This document shows positions 38,560 to 48,039 of a DNA stretch of 64,000 nucleotides, one piece after another. The notes under the pieces were generated by a model that worked only from the letters and a program-made list of their open reading frames with translations, searched no databases and had not been told where the DNA came from. The translations under genes were made by a program, and so were the position numbers. Positions within the stretch are counted from its first letter, which is position 1, and every line of letters starts with the position of its first letter. The stretch is from Acidobacteriota bacterium (lineage in GTDB: Bacteria; Acidobacteriota; Thermoanaerobaculia; UBA5066; Gp7-AA6), in the NCBI GenBank assembly GCA_027307335.1, contig DAHUXD010000047.1:1-64000 (forward strand), written 5' to 3'.

Positions 38560-40146
38560 TCAGAATGCGCTCGTGTCCGCCTGGCTCGCCGTTTGACCGG
38601 CCGCGTTCGTGTACGTCCGGGTCGCGCCCGTGAGCGTGTCGGTCACCGTCACCGTGTAGGCCTCGCTGGTCAGCGAACCCACGAACACCCAGAACTTGCC
38701 GTTCAACCCGCGAGCGTCGAGGACCTTGACGACGACGTCGACGTCCTGCGGCGAGAAGAACCAGAAGGCCTTCGTGTCCCCCGACATCGGGGTCAGGCTC
38801 GCGTCGTGCGCCTGGCCGCCGCCGTCCGTCCAGCGGACCGTCGTCAGGAACCGGGCCGGCGACGCCGGCGTCACCTGCGCCGGCGGCGCGGGCGCGAACA
38901 GATCGGTCATGGCCGGCACGTTCGCGTCGCACGCATGGTTGAGGCACGGCAGCCCGAAGCCTCCCTCGAGCGTCCGCAGCAGCGAGTAGTGCGTGTAGAA
39001 GACGGCGCTCTGCACGCCGCTCACGCCGTAGTTCGTGTCGACGGTCAGCAGCACCTGGTTCGTGTTGGGCGTCGCGCTGTAGTCGTTCTCGTCCCACACG
39101 AGCACGATCGCGTTGCGGCCCCAGCCCCACGCCGGCGAGGCGTGGATCGCGCGGACGATCGACTCGATCGTCTTGTCGCCCTGGTAGATGAGCGCTGGAT
39201 TGAGTCCGGTCTGGGTTCCCGTCGAGGACGGATCGAAGTCGCACAGCGGCCCGGCGTTGCCGCGGCCGTGCTGGTCGTTGCACTGGTTGGGCGCGATGAA
39301 GGAGAAGGACGGGACCTGACCGGTCGCGAGGTCGTCCCAGAGGCCGCGCGCGCCGTCGAAGCCGACAGAGTTCGCGAGGCCGTTGCCGCTCGTGCCGCCC
39401 TCCTGCACGCTCTTGAAGTAGACGAACGGGTTGTGCTTGACGGCGTAGAGGTTGACGAGCGACTGGGACTCGTTCGGCAGGGCGCTCTGGATCGGATTCA
39501 CGTCCGAGTAGAAGCCGTCGCTGTTGTTCACGCGGTCGGCGCCGGTGGGAGGCAGACTCTCCTGGTAGCTCTTCCACGAGAGGCCGTGCTCGAAGAGCTG
39601 GTCGGCGATCGTCTTTCCGACGACGCCGTTCGCCGCCGGAATCGACAGGACGCCGTCGATCTCGGTCACGGACGTGACGCCGGGCGGCGCGGTCTCGTTG
39701 GAGGTGTCGAAGACCGGCGTCGCGGCCTCGGTGCCGGTGCCGGCGATCGGACAGGCGTTCCCGCTCGACGAGTTGTCGTACGCCGTCGCGCCGGCCACGA
39801 TGTTCGGCGTGCAGCCCCCGTTGTGCCAGTCGGGGCTGTTGTCGTTGAGGATCCCGAAGTTCGAACCGCCGACGACCTCGAGGTAGTTCGTCAAGCTGGG
39901 ATGCGCGATCGCGAAGTAATTGGTGGAAGTGTTCACCATCTTCATGTAGCTGTTGGTGAACGGCGAGCTCGGATTGCCGACGATCTGCTGGTAGGCGTGG
40001 TTCTCCATCATGATGATCCACACGTGATCGAGCTGCGGCACCCCGCTCGGGACGCCGCCCTCCTGGGCGAGGAGCGGCGCCGCGGCGAGCGCGCCCAGAG
40101 CGAGCGTCGAGACGGTTCGAAGCATGGACGGACGGGGACGATTCAT
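38560..40146 (-). CDS. Exported phosphoesterase (acid phosphatase / phospholipase C superfamily)
   Basis: This 528-residue secreted protein has a signal peptide (LRTVSTLALGALAAAPLLAQ). The phosphoesterase domain shows VWIIMMENHAYQQIVG (metal-binding Glu-Asn), AHPSLTNYLEVVGG with the Ser/Thr nucleophile region, WKSYQESLP, PSFSFIAPNQCNDQHGRG and the metal-binding VLVWDENDYS. A C-terminal beta-rich domain (about residues 430-528, VRWTDGGGQAHDASL) is appended. AGGAGG before ATG 40146 fixes the start. It probably releases phosphate or cleaves phospholipids outside the inner membrane. Confidence 0.87.
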   Translation of the reverse strand: MNRPRPSMLRTVSTLALGALAAAPLLAQEGGVPSGVPQLDHVWIIMMENHAYQQIVGNPSSPFTNSYMKMVNTSTNYFAIAHPSLTNYLEVVGGSNFGILNDNSPDWHNGGCTPNIVAGATAYDNSSSGNACPIAGTGTEAATPVFDTSNETAPPGVTSVTEIDGVLSIPAANGVVGKTIADQLFEHGLSWKSYQESLPPTGADRVNNSDGFYSDVNPIQSALPNESQSLVNLYAVKHNPFVYFKSVQEGGTSGNGLANSVGFDGARGLWDDLATGQVPSFSFIAPNQCNDQHGRGNAGPLCDFDPSSTGTQTGLNPALIYQGDKTIESIVRAIHASPAWGWGRNAIVLVWDENDYSATPNTNQVLLTVDTNYGVSGVQSAVFYTHYSLLRTLEGGFGLPCLNHACDANVPAMTDLFAPAPPAQVTPASPARFLTTVRWTDGGGQAHDASLTPMSGDTKAFWFFSPQDVDVVVKVLDARGLNGKFWVFVGSLTSEAYTVTVTDTLTGATRTYTNAAGQTASQADTSAF

Positions 40147-40329
40147 GCCTTCCTCCTTCGGGCGCGTCCCGGAAGGGGACGCGAGACGGGGCGAAATTAG
40201 GAGGACGGCGTTCATGCCGCGCCAACCTCGCGGCAATCCGGCGTGAAGAGTCGGGGCGCCCGCTTCGCCGCCCGTGAAGCCCGCGCTCGCGCGGCGTTAA
40301 CGCGCCTTCAACGGCCGTTTAGGCGGACA

Positions 40330-40357
40330 CGTGCCGAGCGGCGGACCGCCCGGCACG
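40330..40357. terminator. Hairpin downstream of the gene at 40371
   Basis: CGTGCCGAGCGG pairs with CCGCCCGGCACG around a short CGGA-type loop, 14 bases beyond the minus-strand stop at 40371. There is no U tract in either direction, so terminator function is inferred. The remaining gap to 40146 shows nothing else recognisable. Confidence 0.45.
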
Positions 40358-40370
40358 CGTCGAGACGGAA

Positions 40371-40880
40371 TCAATGCCCGGGGTTGCTCACCTCGGTCGA
40401 GTCGCCCGTCTGGTGGTCGTCGATCTGGAAACGCAGGAACTCGTGAATCGCGGCGAGCGCGTCTCCGTCGGAGGTCGTGGCGACGACCTCGCCTCCGTTC
40501 GCGATCTCCGAGTACGTCCAGGCGATGACCTTCTTCTTCTCCTTCATGACGGGCACTCCCGGAGGAACCCGGTCGTGAACGAGCATCGGAGCTTCGTAGT
40601 CCCCGTCGGCGAACATCATCGCGATGTGTTGCAGGTGGCCCCGAATCGCGTCCCGGCTCGCCGTGTCGCCGTCGGAATTCGCCGTGACCTCGATGATGCC
40701 GCCGGTCGTGGTCAACAGGAAATGATGGGTCGTCTTGTCGTGATCGAAGCCCATGACGTGATCACCGCGCGCGTTCACCGCGTCATGGTGGGCCGGACAC
40801 GAAGCCGAGGATTGAGCGAACAGGGGCGCCGTCAGCATCGCCGAGAGTGCAGACGCCCCGATGATCGAGAGCTTGTCCAT
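40371..40880 (-). CDS. Conserved exported protein of unknown function
   Basis: This 169-residue protein has a signal peptide (DKLSIIGASALSAMLTAPLFAQ) and the segments VMGFDHDKTTHHFLLTTTGG, IIEVTANSDGDTASRDAIRG and HLQHIAMMFADGDYEAPMLV. I associate these with a conserved family sometimes misnamed as aspartate carbamoyltransferase; no such activity is supported. The many His residues could bind metal. AGGAGG six bases before ATG 40880 decides the start over ATG 40895, which lies inside that ribosome site. It follows the Cys-rich gene at 41236-40937. Confidence 0.75.
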   Translation of the reverse strand: MDKLSIIGASALSAMLTAPLFAQSSASCPAHHDAVNARGDHVMGFDHDKTTHHFLLTTTGGIIEVTANSDGDTASRDAIRGHLQHIAMMFADGDYEAPMLVHDRVPPGVPVMKEKKKVIAWTYSEIANGGEVVATTSDGDALAAIHEFLRFQIDDHQTGDSTEVSNPGH

Positions 40881-40936
40881 GACGTTCCTCCTCATTTCGG
40901 ACGGAGTGGGGCTCTAGGTGCAGGAGAAGCGCGGGA

Positions 40937-41236
40937 TCAATTCCGCATGGGTCGTCGGAACTCGTGCGCGGGCCGTCTCCGAACCCCGACGAGCGCCCGC
41001 CATCGTCCCAAGTCCCGAGCCTCCCATCCGGACGGGCCGACCGCCTCGGCGACGGCGAGGGTCACGGCGGGTGCGACGGTCGAAGCCGTCTCCACCGCCG
41101 GGCCGCAGACCATGACCGGACAACGATCGCAGGCGGCCGGACAGCACGGCGGAGGCACGTTTCCTGCGGCCGACACGGCGAATGCCAGAAAGCCGGCCAG
41201 AGAAACCAGGGCGAGAACGCGGCATCGCGGTCTCAT
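40937..41236 (-). CDS. Small exported Cys-rich protein
   Basis: This 99-residue protein has a signal peptide (VLALVSLAGFLAFAVSAAG) and then PPPCCPAACDRCPVMVCGPA, with five cysteines within 13 residues, followed by a hydrophobic stretch and an Arg-rich tail. The cysteine cluster suggests metal binding or disulfides; no family is recognised. A GGGAAAG ribosome site precedes ATG 41236. It may form an operon with the His-rich exported protein at 40371-40880. Confidence 0.55.
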   Translation of the reverse strand: MRPRCRVLALVSLAGFLAFAVSAAGNVPPPCCPAACDRCPVMVCGPAVETASTVAPAVTLAVAEAVGPSGWEARDLGRWRALVGVRRRPAHEFRRPMRN

Positions 41237-41331
41237 CTTTCCCGGGTCAACCGGCGGCCGAAGGTTCTATTCCCTCGAAGGACGGATCGGCCGAGAAAAG
41301 TCGTGTCCGAGCTCACGGGCACCAGGGAGTT

Positions 41332-41402
41332 TGGCGGAAGCGATGTGGGGTCGAGCCTTCCACCGATCCCGCGTTTGCCGAGGAAATCGAAGACTTTGTC
41401 CG
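41332..41402. repeat. tRNA-Sec 3'-end remnant plus flank (distal att-like site)
   Basis: TGGCGGAAGCGATGTGGGGT and CGAGCC (41332-41357) match the last 26 bases of the tRNA-Sec gene at 49935 in the same orientation, apart from one inserted base, one missing base and one substitution. The following 45 bases (to GAAGACTTTGTCC) match those after the copy at 43578. It marks the outer edge of the ars island. Confidence 0.65.
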
Positions 41403-41404
41403 AC

Positions 41405-41893
41405 CTACTTCGTTCCAATCTCCCTGGTCGCCTTCTCGAGCCGGAGCCGGTCGAGCGACTCGATCGGAAGCGCTGTCAGGAGCCCGAGCCGCCGGTAGAT
41501 CTCGACAGCCACCTTCTTGACGGTCTGCCGCTTCACGTCGTCGCCGCCTTCCACCGCATCCGGGTCCTCGAAGCCCCAATGCGCGACGATCGGTTGACCC
41601 GGCCACACGGGACACGATTCGCGCGCCTTGTCGCAGACCGTGATGACGAAGTCGAACCGGACGCCGCGAAATTCCTCCCACGACTTGCTGCGGGCGTCGC
41701 TCGCGTCGATGTGGTACCCGTCCCGCAGAGTTTCCAGGACGTGGGGATTGATGCGCCCCTTCGGTTTCGCCCCGGCGCTGAAGACCTCGAAGCGGACGGG
41801 GTCGAGGCGCCGCAGAAAGTACTCGGCGAGGATGCTGCGCGCCGAATTCCCGGTGCAGAGAAAGAGAATCCTGAATCGCCTCCTCGGCTCCAT
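41405..41893 (-). CDS. arsC: Arsenate reductase (low-molecular-weight phosphatase type)
   Basis: This 162-residue thioredoxin-type ArsC reduces arsenate to arsenite for export. The catalytic C-x5-R loop is seen in ILFLCTGNSARS, followed by SAGAKPKGRINPHVLETL, the Asp-containing FDFVITVCDKARESCPVWPG with redox cysteines, and HWGFEDPDA. ATG 41893 follows AAGGG; ATG 41911 would overlap the acr3 stop. It is the last gene of the ars operon. A decayed copy of its N-terminal third lies at 43706-43774. Confidence 0.92.
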   Translation of the reverse strand: MEPRRRFRILFLCTGNSARSILAEYFLRRLDPVRFEVFSAGAKPKGRINPHVLETLRDGYHIDASDARSKSWEEFRGVRFDFVITVCDKARESCPVWPGQPIVAHWGFEDPDAVEGGDDVKRQTVKKVAVEIYRRLGLLTALPIESLDRLRLEKATREIGTK

Positions 41894-41907
41894 TCCCTTG
41901 CCCCCCT

Positions 41908-42987
<1,080 letters not shown>

Positions 42988-43003
42988 GCGGCGTCCCGGC
43001 GGA

Positions 43004-43152
43004 TCAGCGTGCGCCGCATGCCGGCCGCGCCTCTCGAGTCGTGGCCTCGATGTCCTCGATGACCGTGTCGACCTCCCATCGGTTGCCGTCGGGTCCGTGA
43101 GCCAGAACTTGTCCTGAAGCGCGTCGCACGTGGATGGCGGGCATCGGGTCTC
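43004..43152 (-). pseudogene. Remnant of an ArsI/CadI-type glyoxalase-fold gene
   Basis: Only the C-terminal end survives. In one frame it reads CDALQDKFWLTDP and, one base out of frame, DGNRWEVDTVIEDIEA; together they match the end of ArsI/CadI vicinal-oxygen-chelate proteins (typical CYALQDKFWVTDPDGNxWEV). A single missing base between TDP and DGN separates the frames. An AAAGGAGA ribosome site and ATG (43144) precede the fragment directly, so the first hundred or so codons have been deleted. It sits between arsR and acr3, where such genes often lie. Confidence 0.65.
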
Positions 43153-43196
43153 CTTTCGACTGTTCGAAAACTATCGATTCATACGCCGAAATTTTT

Positions 43197-43505
43197 TCAG
43201 ACCGCTCTGGCAACCGCATTCGTGAGTCCCGCGATCGCCGCCTCGTTCCGCGAGTAGTAGATCCAGCGGCCGCGCTTCTCGGCGCGGACGAGGCCGGCGC
43301 GCCGAAGCAGGCCCATGTGGTGGGACACCGCGGCCTGGGAGAGTCCCACCGCTTCCTCGATGTCGCAGGCGCAGAGGCCGGGCTCGTTTCTCGAAATCAG
43401 GTCGCAGCACGAGCGCCCCCGCGACTTGAGCAGCTCGAGGATCTTCAGGCGCGTCGGATCGGCGAGCGCCTTCAGGGCCTCGACGAGCTCCACGGCCTCT
43501 TTCAT
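43197..43505 (-). CDS. arsR: ArsR-family arsenical-responsive repressor
   Basis: This 102-residue winged-helix repressor binds the ars promoter and releases it on binding As(III). It shows KALADPTRLKILELLKSRGR, the metalloid-binding cysteine box LCACDIEEA (with SCCDLI before it) and the recognition helix LSQAAVSHHMGLLRRAGLV, then the wing KRGRWIYYSRN. ATG 43505 is the start. It heads the ars operon and lies just downstream of a good sigma-70 promoter, where it probably represses itself. Confidence 0.92.
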   Translation of the reverse strand: MKEAVELVEALKALADPTRLKILELLKSRGRSCCDLISRNEPGLCACDIEEAVGLSQAAVSHHMGLLRRAGLVRAEKRGRWIYYSRNEAAIAGLTNAVARAV

Positions 43506-43514
43506 AGATCGAGA

Positions 43515-43543
43515 ACAATAGAACTGTACCAAGTGCCCGTCAA
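43515..43543 (-). promoter_or_regulatory. Sigma-70 promoter of the ars operon
   Basis: On the minus strand TTGACG (43543-43538), a 17-base spacer and TATTGT (43520-43515) precede arsR. The start would fall about ten bases before ATG 43505. The spacer and surrounding bases are the likely ArsR operator. Confidence 0.65.
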
Positions 43544-43577
43544 GCCGTTCCTTCGGGTCGGATCGGCGGCGGAAAGG

Positions 43578-43650
43578 TGGCGGAAGCGTTTGGGAGTCGA
43601 ACCTATTCCGATTTTGCGATTTGCCGAGGGAATTCGAGGACTTTGTCCAG
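43578..43650. repeat. tRNA-Sec 3'-end remnant plus flank (inner att-like site)
   Basis: The 26 bases 43578-43603 (TGGCGGAAGCGTTTGGGAGT, then CGAACC) differ at one position from the 3' end of the tRNA-Sec gene at 49935-49960, same orientation. The next 47 bases resemble those after the remnant at 41332. This is the expected direct repeat at the far end of an element inserted at selC. Confidence 0.75.
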
Positions 43651-43705
43651 CGTGGGCGCGCCTTCTGTCAGCGATCCGCCACCCGGGGCCAGCGGTCCTG
43701 GCGTA

Positions 43706-43774
43706 AGGACGTACGGATTGATCCGCCCCTTCGGTTTCGCACCAGTGGCTGCGCTTCGAAGCGACGCTTCAAGT
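43706..43774 (-). pseudogene. arsC fragment (second, decayed copy)
   Basis: AGGACGTACGGATTGATCCG followed by CCCCTTCGGTTTCGC aligns with arsC 41737-41770 and encodes TGAKPKGRINPYVL, as against AGAKPKGRINPHVL in the intact gene. Downstream homology to arsC fades after about 70 bases. It lies beyond the 43578 att-like repeat, just as intact arsC lies beyond the 41332 repeat, so it is the leftover of a second ars cassette. Confidence 0.65.
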
Positions 43775-43792
43775 GCACGTCGCGGTGTCGGT

Positions 43793-45406
43793 TCAGCGAA
43801 CCAGTTCGATCTCGCTCGGCCGCCATGCCTTCGTGAAGAACGGCTCGAGAGGACCGTAGAGGCGCAGGAGCGTAAACCATCCCTTGCCCGGCATCGTCTG
43901 GATCCAGTTGCCCCGCTTCACGCCGTCCGGCTGCTTCGGGCCAAAGTAGACCGTGGTTGAACCATCCGCGTTCGCCTCGGCGGCCGGCGACGGATAGCTC
44001 TGGCTTCCGGCGCGCGGATACTTCTGCGGCGTGTCCAGCATCGAGCGGGTCATGTTGTCGTAGACCGTGAAGGACCAGAAGTTGACGGCCGGGATGCCCT
44101 TCGGCAGCGTCACCTTGTAGGTCTTCGCCCCGTCGAAGTATTGCTTGCTCGCGTCGACCATGGCGAAAAGGTATTGCGAACCGATGTCCGTCAGACGCAT
44201 GGCCATCCCGGGAGTGATCCCGGTGACCCCATAGAAGAAGCTCGTTCGCGCGTCCAGCGTCCGGTATCCCGTAGGCGGGAAGGGTTTGGCTCCTTCGGCT
44301 GTGATCATCGGAATCGGAGTCTCGAACTGGTACCCGGTCTCGAACAGATAGTTGAACCAGGCCGAACCCGGGTAGTAGTACCAGCTCGGATCGCGGGGAT
44401 TCATGAACAATGTGCGCGACGCGGCGTTCGCAACCGCGAGTGCCCCGGTCATGATCTTTTTCATCCGCGCGTCGGGCGTGAAGGGCTTGCCCTTGACGAT
44501 ACCGACGGCGGCCACCGACCCCATGAGCTCGGGATCGAGCGAGGTGGCCGGCTCCTGCTGCACGATCTCGTTCAGCATCTCGAAAAAGCTCCAGTCGTTG
44601 GGCGGAATCGTGTTCACCACCTTGCCGCTGCCCTCGTGGAACACGGTCTGCGGCGGCGATGTGATCCTGCCGAGGCGGGCCTTGCCAGCGAGAAATTCGG
44701 CGACCGGCGTGCCGACACCGCCGGCTTCGTAAGGATAGACCTTGATGCCCTTCCGGATTGCCTCGGCGCCCGGCTTCGGATCGTTCTTGTTCTCGAGGAA
44801 CGCGCGGCCGAACCACAGGACGAAGTTGGTGCTTGCATGGGCGACGAAGAACCCTCCTTCGGGGAGGTTGCCGTCGTAGCCCGGAGGCACGATGACGTAT
44901 TTCCCGCCGAGACCGCGATCAGGCCCGGGTGGACCGATGTCGATCACCCAGCGAAACCAATGGTCGTCGATGGTGCCGAGAAACCCCGGGGGCACCTCGA
45001 GCACCATGGGCCCTTTCGTGAGGTCGAGGACGCCCGCACCGTAAATGGTGTCGGCGTTGGCGGTCAGGAACAGCGACTTGGCGTCCATCAGCTCGGAGAA
45101 AACGATGACCTCGTTGTCTTTGACTCCGATGCTCTGCAAGCCCCTGCGGATGGCGTGAATGCTCACACCGGACAGGGTGTTCATGAACGTGTCGTAGGCG
45201 TGGGTGAAGTCGATCTGTTCGTAGAGCCGGTCGGCCGTGGCCTTGCTGGGCGCGCCGTCCTTGAACTCGAGCCGACCGATGGGGCTCTCGACACGGTCGG
45301 GCGTAACGAGCGAGGGCGGGGTCTGGGCCGTTGCCGGCGAGCGCGCTGCGATGAGAGCCAGGGCCGCAGTTGCAGTTGGAGTTAGGAATGCTGGAAGCCG
45401 CTTCAT
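43793..45406 (-). CDS. DUF1254/DUF1214-family exported protein
   Basis: This 537-residue protein has a signal peptide (AFLTPTATAALALIAARSPATA) and the two-part DUF1254 (about residues 60-190, e.g. NADTIYGAGVLDLTKGPMVL and HWFRWVIDIGPPGPD) and DUF1214 (about 400-510, e.g. FWSFTVYDNMTRSMLDTPQK and PDGVKRGNWIQTMPGKGWF) architecture. These proteins are abundant in environmental bacteria and of unknown function. GGGAGGAG precedes ATG 45406. Base composition is visibly less GC-rich than the LPS and pilus blocks, consistent with the island setting. Confidence 0.85.
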   Translation of the reverse strand: MKRLPAFLTPTATAALALIAARSPATAQTPPSLVTPDRVESPIGRLEFKDGAPSKATADRLYEQIDFTHAYDTFMNTLSGVSIHAIRRGLQSIGVKDNEVIVFSELMDAKSLFLTANADTIYGAGVLDLTKGPMVLEVPPGFLGTIDDHWFRWVIDIGPPGPDRGLGGKYVIVPPGYDGNLPEGGFFVAHASTNFVLWFGRAFLENKNDPKPGAEAIRKGIKVYPYEAGGVGTPVAEFLAGKARLGRITSPPQTVFHEGSGKVVNTIPPNDWSFFEMLNEIVQQEPATSLDPELMGSVAAVGIVKGKPFTPDARMKKIMTGALAVANAASRTLFMNPRDPSWYYYPGSAWFNYLFETGYQFETPIPMITAEGAKPFPPTGYRTLDARTSFFYGVTGITPGMAMRLTDIGSQYLFAMVDASKQYFDGAKTYKVTLPKGIPAVNFWSFTVYDNMTRSMLDTPQKYPRAGSQSYPSPAAEANADGSTTVYFGPKQPDGVKRGNWIQTMPGKGWFTLLRLYGPLEPFFTKAWRPSEIELVR

Positions 45407-45541
45407 CGACTCCTCCCTGTCTGACAGCGTTCTAAGCGAGTCCCAAGACGAATCGAACCTCACTTGCCCCGGCGGGCGGTGGCAGGACACGAGGTCCGAT
45501 CGACCACGCCCCTTTGACAGCTACATCCGACCGCGCACTGC

Positions 45542-47047
45542 TCATTTCTTCTTATAGCCCGTGAAGTCCTCACCCGGCTTGATGTTTGGATACTCCTGCA
45601 CGCTCTTATCGTAGGCACCCATGATCTCGAGCATCGCGCCGTATACCCACCCCATGGTCAGGGTGCTGCTCCAGAGGTTGTAGTCTTCGTGTGGATCGCT
45701 GGACAGATCGAAGAACATCGGCAATTGCGCCGTGATGTAACCGTGGTTGATGGCCTCCTCGGCGGGGCCGGATACGTATCGCAATATCATCTTGTAGTAG
45801 CGCCACTTGACCGACAGCAGCGTGCCATCGGTGCCGAAGAACATGTAGCTTTCGCGGCCGGTCGTGTCGCTCTTGCCCAGCATGAAAGCGGACGCATCGA
45901 TGCCATCGATGGGCCGGTCCTTGGGTACCAGCTTCGATGCCCCGGCCAGCCCGGCAAGGGTCGGCAGCCAGTCGACCGCTCCGAGCATCTGGTCGGTGAC
46001 CATGCCGGCGGGAACCTTGCCCGGCCAGCGCACGATGGCGGCCACGCGCATGCTGCCTTCGAATGGCGTGTCGAAGAAGTTGCCGCGCCACGGTCCATTC
46101 GACCCACCGCCTTGCCCGGCACCGCCAGCTAGTCCATCGGTGGCGTTATCGCTGCTGAAAATCACGATGGTGTTGTCGTCGATACCGGCTTCCTTGATCG
46201 CATCCAGGACCTGTCCCACCCGATAGTCCATTTCGGCGATACAGTCGGAGTACATTCCTCCACGCAGCGGGGATTTGCCCACGAACTCCGGATTGCACAC
46301 TGACGGCGGGTGCATTTCCGAATAGCCGAGGTAGACGAAGAACGGCTTCTTCGCCGCCGCATTTCGCTTGATGAACTCGACGGTCTTCGGAATGAGATAT
46401 TGCCCGTCGACGATCGGCCGGACCTTCATGTCCAGGTCCATCGCGACCTTGGACGGCTGGCCCTTTTTGCCCTCCAGAATGTGCGGAGGCGTGTCCAGCA
46501 GGTAGGGCACCTTTTCCTTGGCCAGAATCCCCTTCACTAGGTCGTTGTACAGGGCGTATTGCGTAAATCCTGCCTCGTCCCAGCTGTCCGGGATGCCCCA
46601 CCACTCGTCGAAGCCCTGATCGTTGGGCAATCTGCCCTGCGTGTTGCCCAGATGCCATTTGCCGTACAGCGCCGTCGCGTAGCCGGCGTCGGAGAGCAGC
46701 TTCGCGATGGTGTATTCCCATGGGCATAAGCCAAACTTCTCTCCCAGTCTCGGGACAAGCGACCAGGTGCCAGTCCGGACGGGATGGCGCCCCGTCATGA
46801 TGGCCGTGCGCGACTGCGTGCACTGCACCTCGACGTTGTAGTTGTTGAAGCGTATGCCCTCACTCGCCAGCCTGTCGATGCGCGGAGTGGGCGTGGTGCC
46901 GCCGTAGACGCTGAAGTCTCCCCACCCGGTGTTGTCCACCAGAAAGAAGACGATGTTGGGTTTCTGCTGCTGCGCCGTCGCGGGCGCGGCCATGGCCATC
47001 AGGAGACAGAGCGACCCCAGAAAACCGTGCGAGATCTTCCTGCGCAT
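45542..47047 (-). CDS. Exported arylsulfatase-family protein with unusual CTQSR active site
   Basis: This 501-residue sulfatase-fold protein has a signal peptide (LGSLCLLMAMAAPATAQ). Family motifs are VFFLVDNTGWGDFSVYGG (canonical has Asp-Asp where this has Asp-Asn), QCTQSRTAIMTGRHPVRTG, LYGKWHLGN, and IVIFSSDNAT. The Cys to be converted to formylglycine is present, but the usual C-x-P-x-R is C-T-Q-S-R. GGAGGAGA precedes ATG 47047. It lies between the DUF1254 gene and an outer-membrane channel, possibly one transcription unit. A sulfatase with altered maturation, or a related hydrolase, are both possible. Confidence 0.85.
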   Translation of the reverse strand: MRRKISHGFLGSLCLLMAMAAPATAQQQKPNIVFFLVDNTGWGDFSVYGGTTPTPRIDRLASEGIRFNNYNVEVQCTQSRTAIMTGRHPVRTGTWSLVPRLGEKFGLCPWEYTIAKLLSDAGYATALYGKWHLGNTQGRLPNDQGFDEWWGIPDSWDEAGFTQYALYNDLVKGILAKEKVPYLLDTPPHILEGKKGQPSKVAMDLDMKVRPIVDGQYLIPKTVEFIKRNAAAKKPFFVYLGYSEMHPPSVCNPEFVGKSPLRGGMYSDCIAEMDYRVGQVLDAIKEAGIDDNTIVIFSSDNATDGLAGGAGQGGGSNGPWRGNFFDTPFEGSMRVAAIVRWPGKVPAGMVTDQMLGAVDWLPTLAGLAGASKLVPKDRPIDGIDASAFMLGKSDTTGRESYMFFGTDGTLLSVKWRYYKMILRYVSGPAEEAINHGYITAQLPMFFDLSSDPHEDYNLWSSTLTMGWVYGAMLEIMGAYDKSVQEYPNIKPGEDFTGYKKK

Positions 47048-47064
47048 CGTCGATTCTCCTCCGT

Positions 47065-48039
47065 CTAGAAATTCAACGGCATCACGAACTGGACGTAGAG
47101 CCCCTGTCCCTGAGTCGAGAACTTGCCTCCGTACTGCCAGAAGTAACGGATGGTCAGCGCGCCCTGAAGGGTCGTGAACTCCGGACCGACGCCGTAGATC
47201 GTCGTCTTGTTCAGGCGGGCGAGGAGCGGCGCGTCGGCGCCGGTCGTCGACGTCACCTGCCATTGTCCATAGCCGGCGATCCCCGCCCAGCCGCTGAAGA
47301 GACTGCTCTTCGCCCCGTAGTTGCGGCCCAGGCCGCCCATGAAGGTGAGCGGATTGCCCGTGGTCCAGTCGAGCCCTTCTTTCTTGCTGTTGATGTCGTA
47401 GAACAGGGCGGCCGATCCGTGCCAGTTCCTGTCCTTGTCGAAGAACGCCGTCAGGCGGGCGGAGATCTCGTTGCACCACATGCCGAGCGAGGTGTTGTCG
47501 GGAGCCCCCGGCGTGTAACGGCCGGTCGGCGGATACATGGCGTAGGCGAACGTGACGTCGGCGCCCCCGGGAGCGAGCGGTAGCGGATTCTGGATGTGCC
47601 ACCCGAGCGAGAACGGAACGATCCACAGCTGCGAGAATGCGAGGCCGGTCGAGACGCCCTGATCGTTCAGGCGGGGGAATTCGGCCCGCGTGTTGGCCCA
47701 CGGAGCGGCGAACAGCACGTTGTAGTCGCCTCCCAGTATCTTGAGATTCGAGACCCACAGCACCAGAGGCCCGAAGACCTCCTCCGTGAGTTTCGGTCCG
47801 TGGAGCGTGTTGCCGTTGGACGTCTTGAGTTCCGAGGCCCAATCGATCGAACCGAACATTCCCGCGTAGAGGCCGGGGGGAGGAGTGGTCCCCGCCATCA
47901 TTCCGTACTCCCCCTTGAGGATCAGTTGCTGCGCTTGCACTCGCGCCGCGAAGATCGCGACGAGCAGTCCGAAGAACGCGATCTTTGGAATCGATGACGC
48001 AACGAGAAAGGAAGTGTGAGGAAGAAGCCGTTTCCGCAT
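47065..48039 (-). CDS. Outer-membrane transporter-like beta-barrel (phenol-degradation MetA type)
   Basis: This 324-residue protein has a signal peptide (IPKIAFFGLLVAIFAARVQAQ) and alternating amphipathic strands, ending in Phe (YVQFVMPLNF), as outer-membrane barrels do. Segments PTGRYTPGAPDNTSLGMWCN and YDINSKKEGLDWTTGN resemble the family annotated as transporters of the MetA pathway of phenol degradation. GAGGTG precedes ATG 48039. It is upstream of the sulfatase with a 17-base gap and probably provides uptake of an aromatic or hydrophobic compound (inference). Confidence 0.78.
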   Translation of the reverse strand: MRKRLLPHTSFLVASSIPKIAFFGLLVAIFAARVQAQQLILKGEYGMMAGTTPPPGLYAGMFGSIDWASELKTSNGNTLHGPKLTEEVFGPLVLWVSNLKILGGDYNVLFAAPWANTRAEFPRLNDQGVSTGLAFSQLWIVPFSLGWHIQNPLPLAPGGADVTFAYAMYPPTGRYTPGAPDNTSLGMWCNEISARLTAFFDKDRNWHGSAALFYDINSKKEGLDWTTGNPLTFMGGLGRNYGAKSSLFSGWAGIAGYGQWQVTSTTGADAPLLARLNKTTIYGVGPEFTTLQGALTIRYFWQYGGKFSTQGQGLYVQFVMPLNF

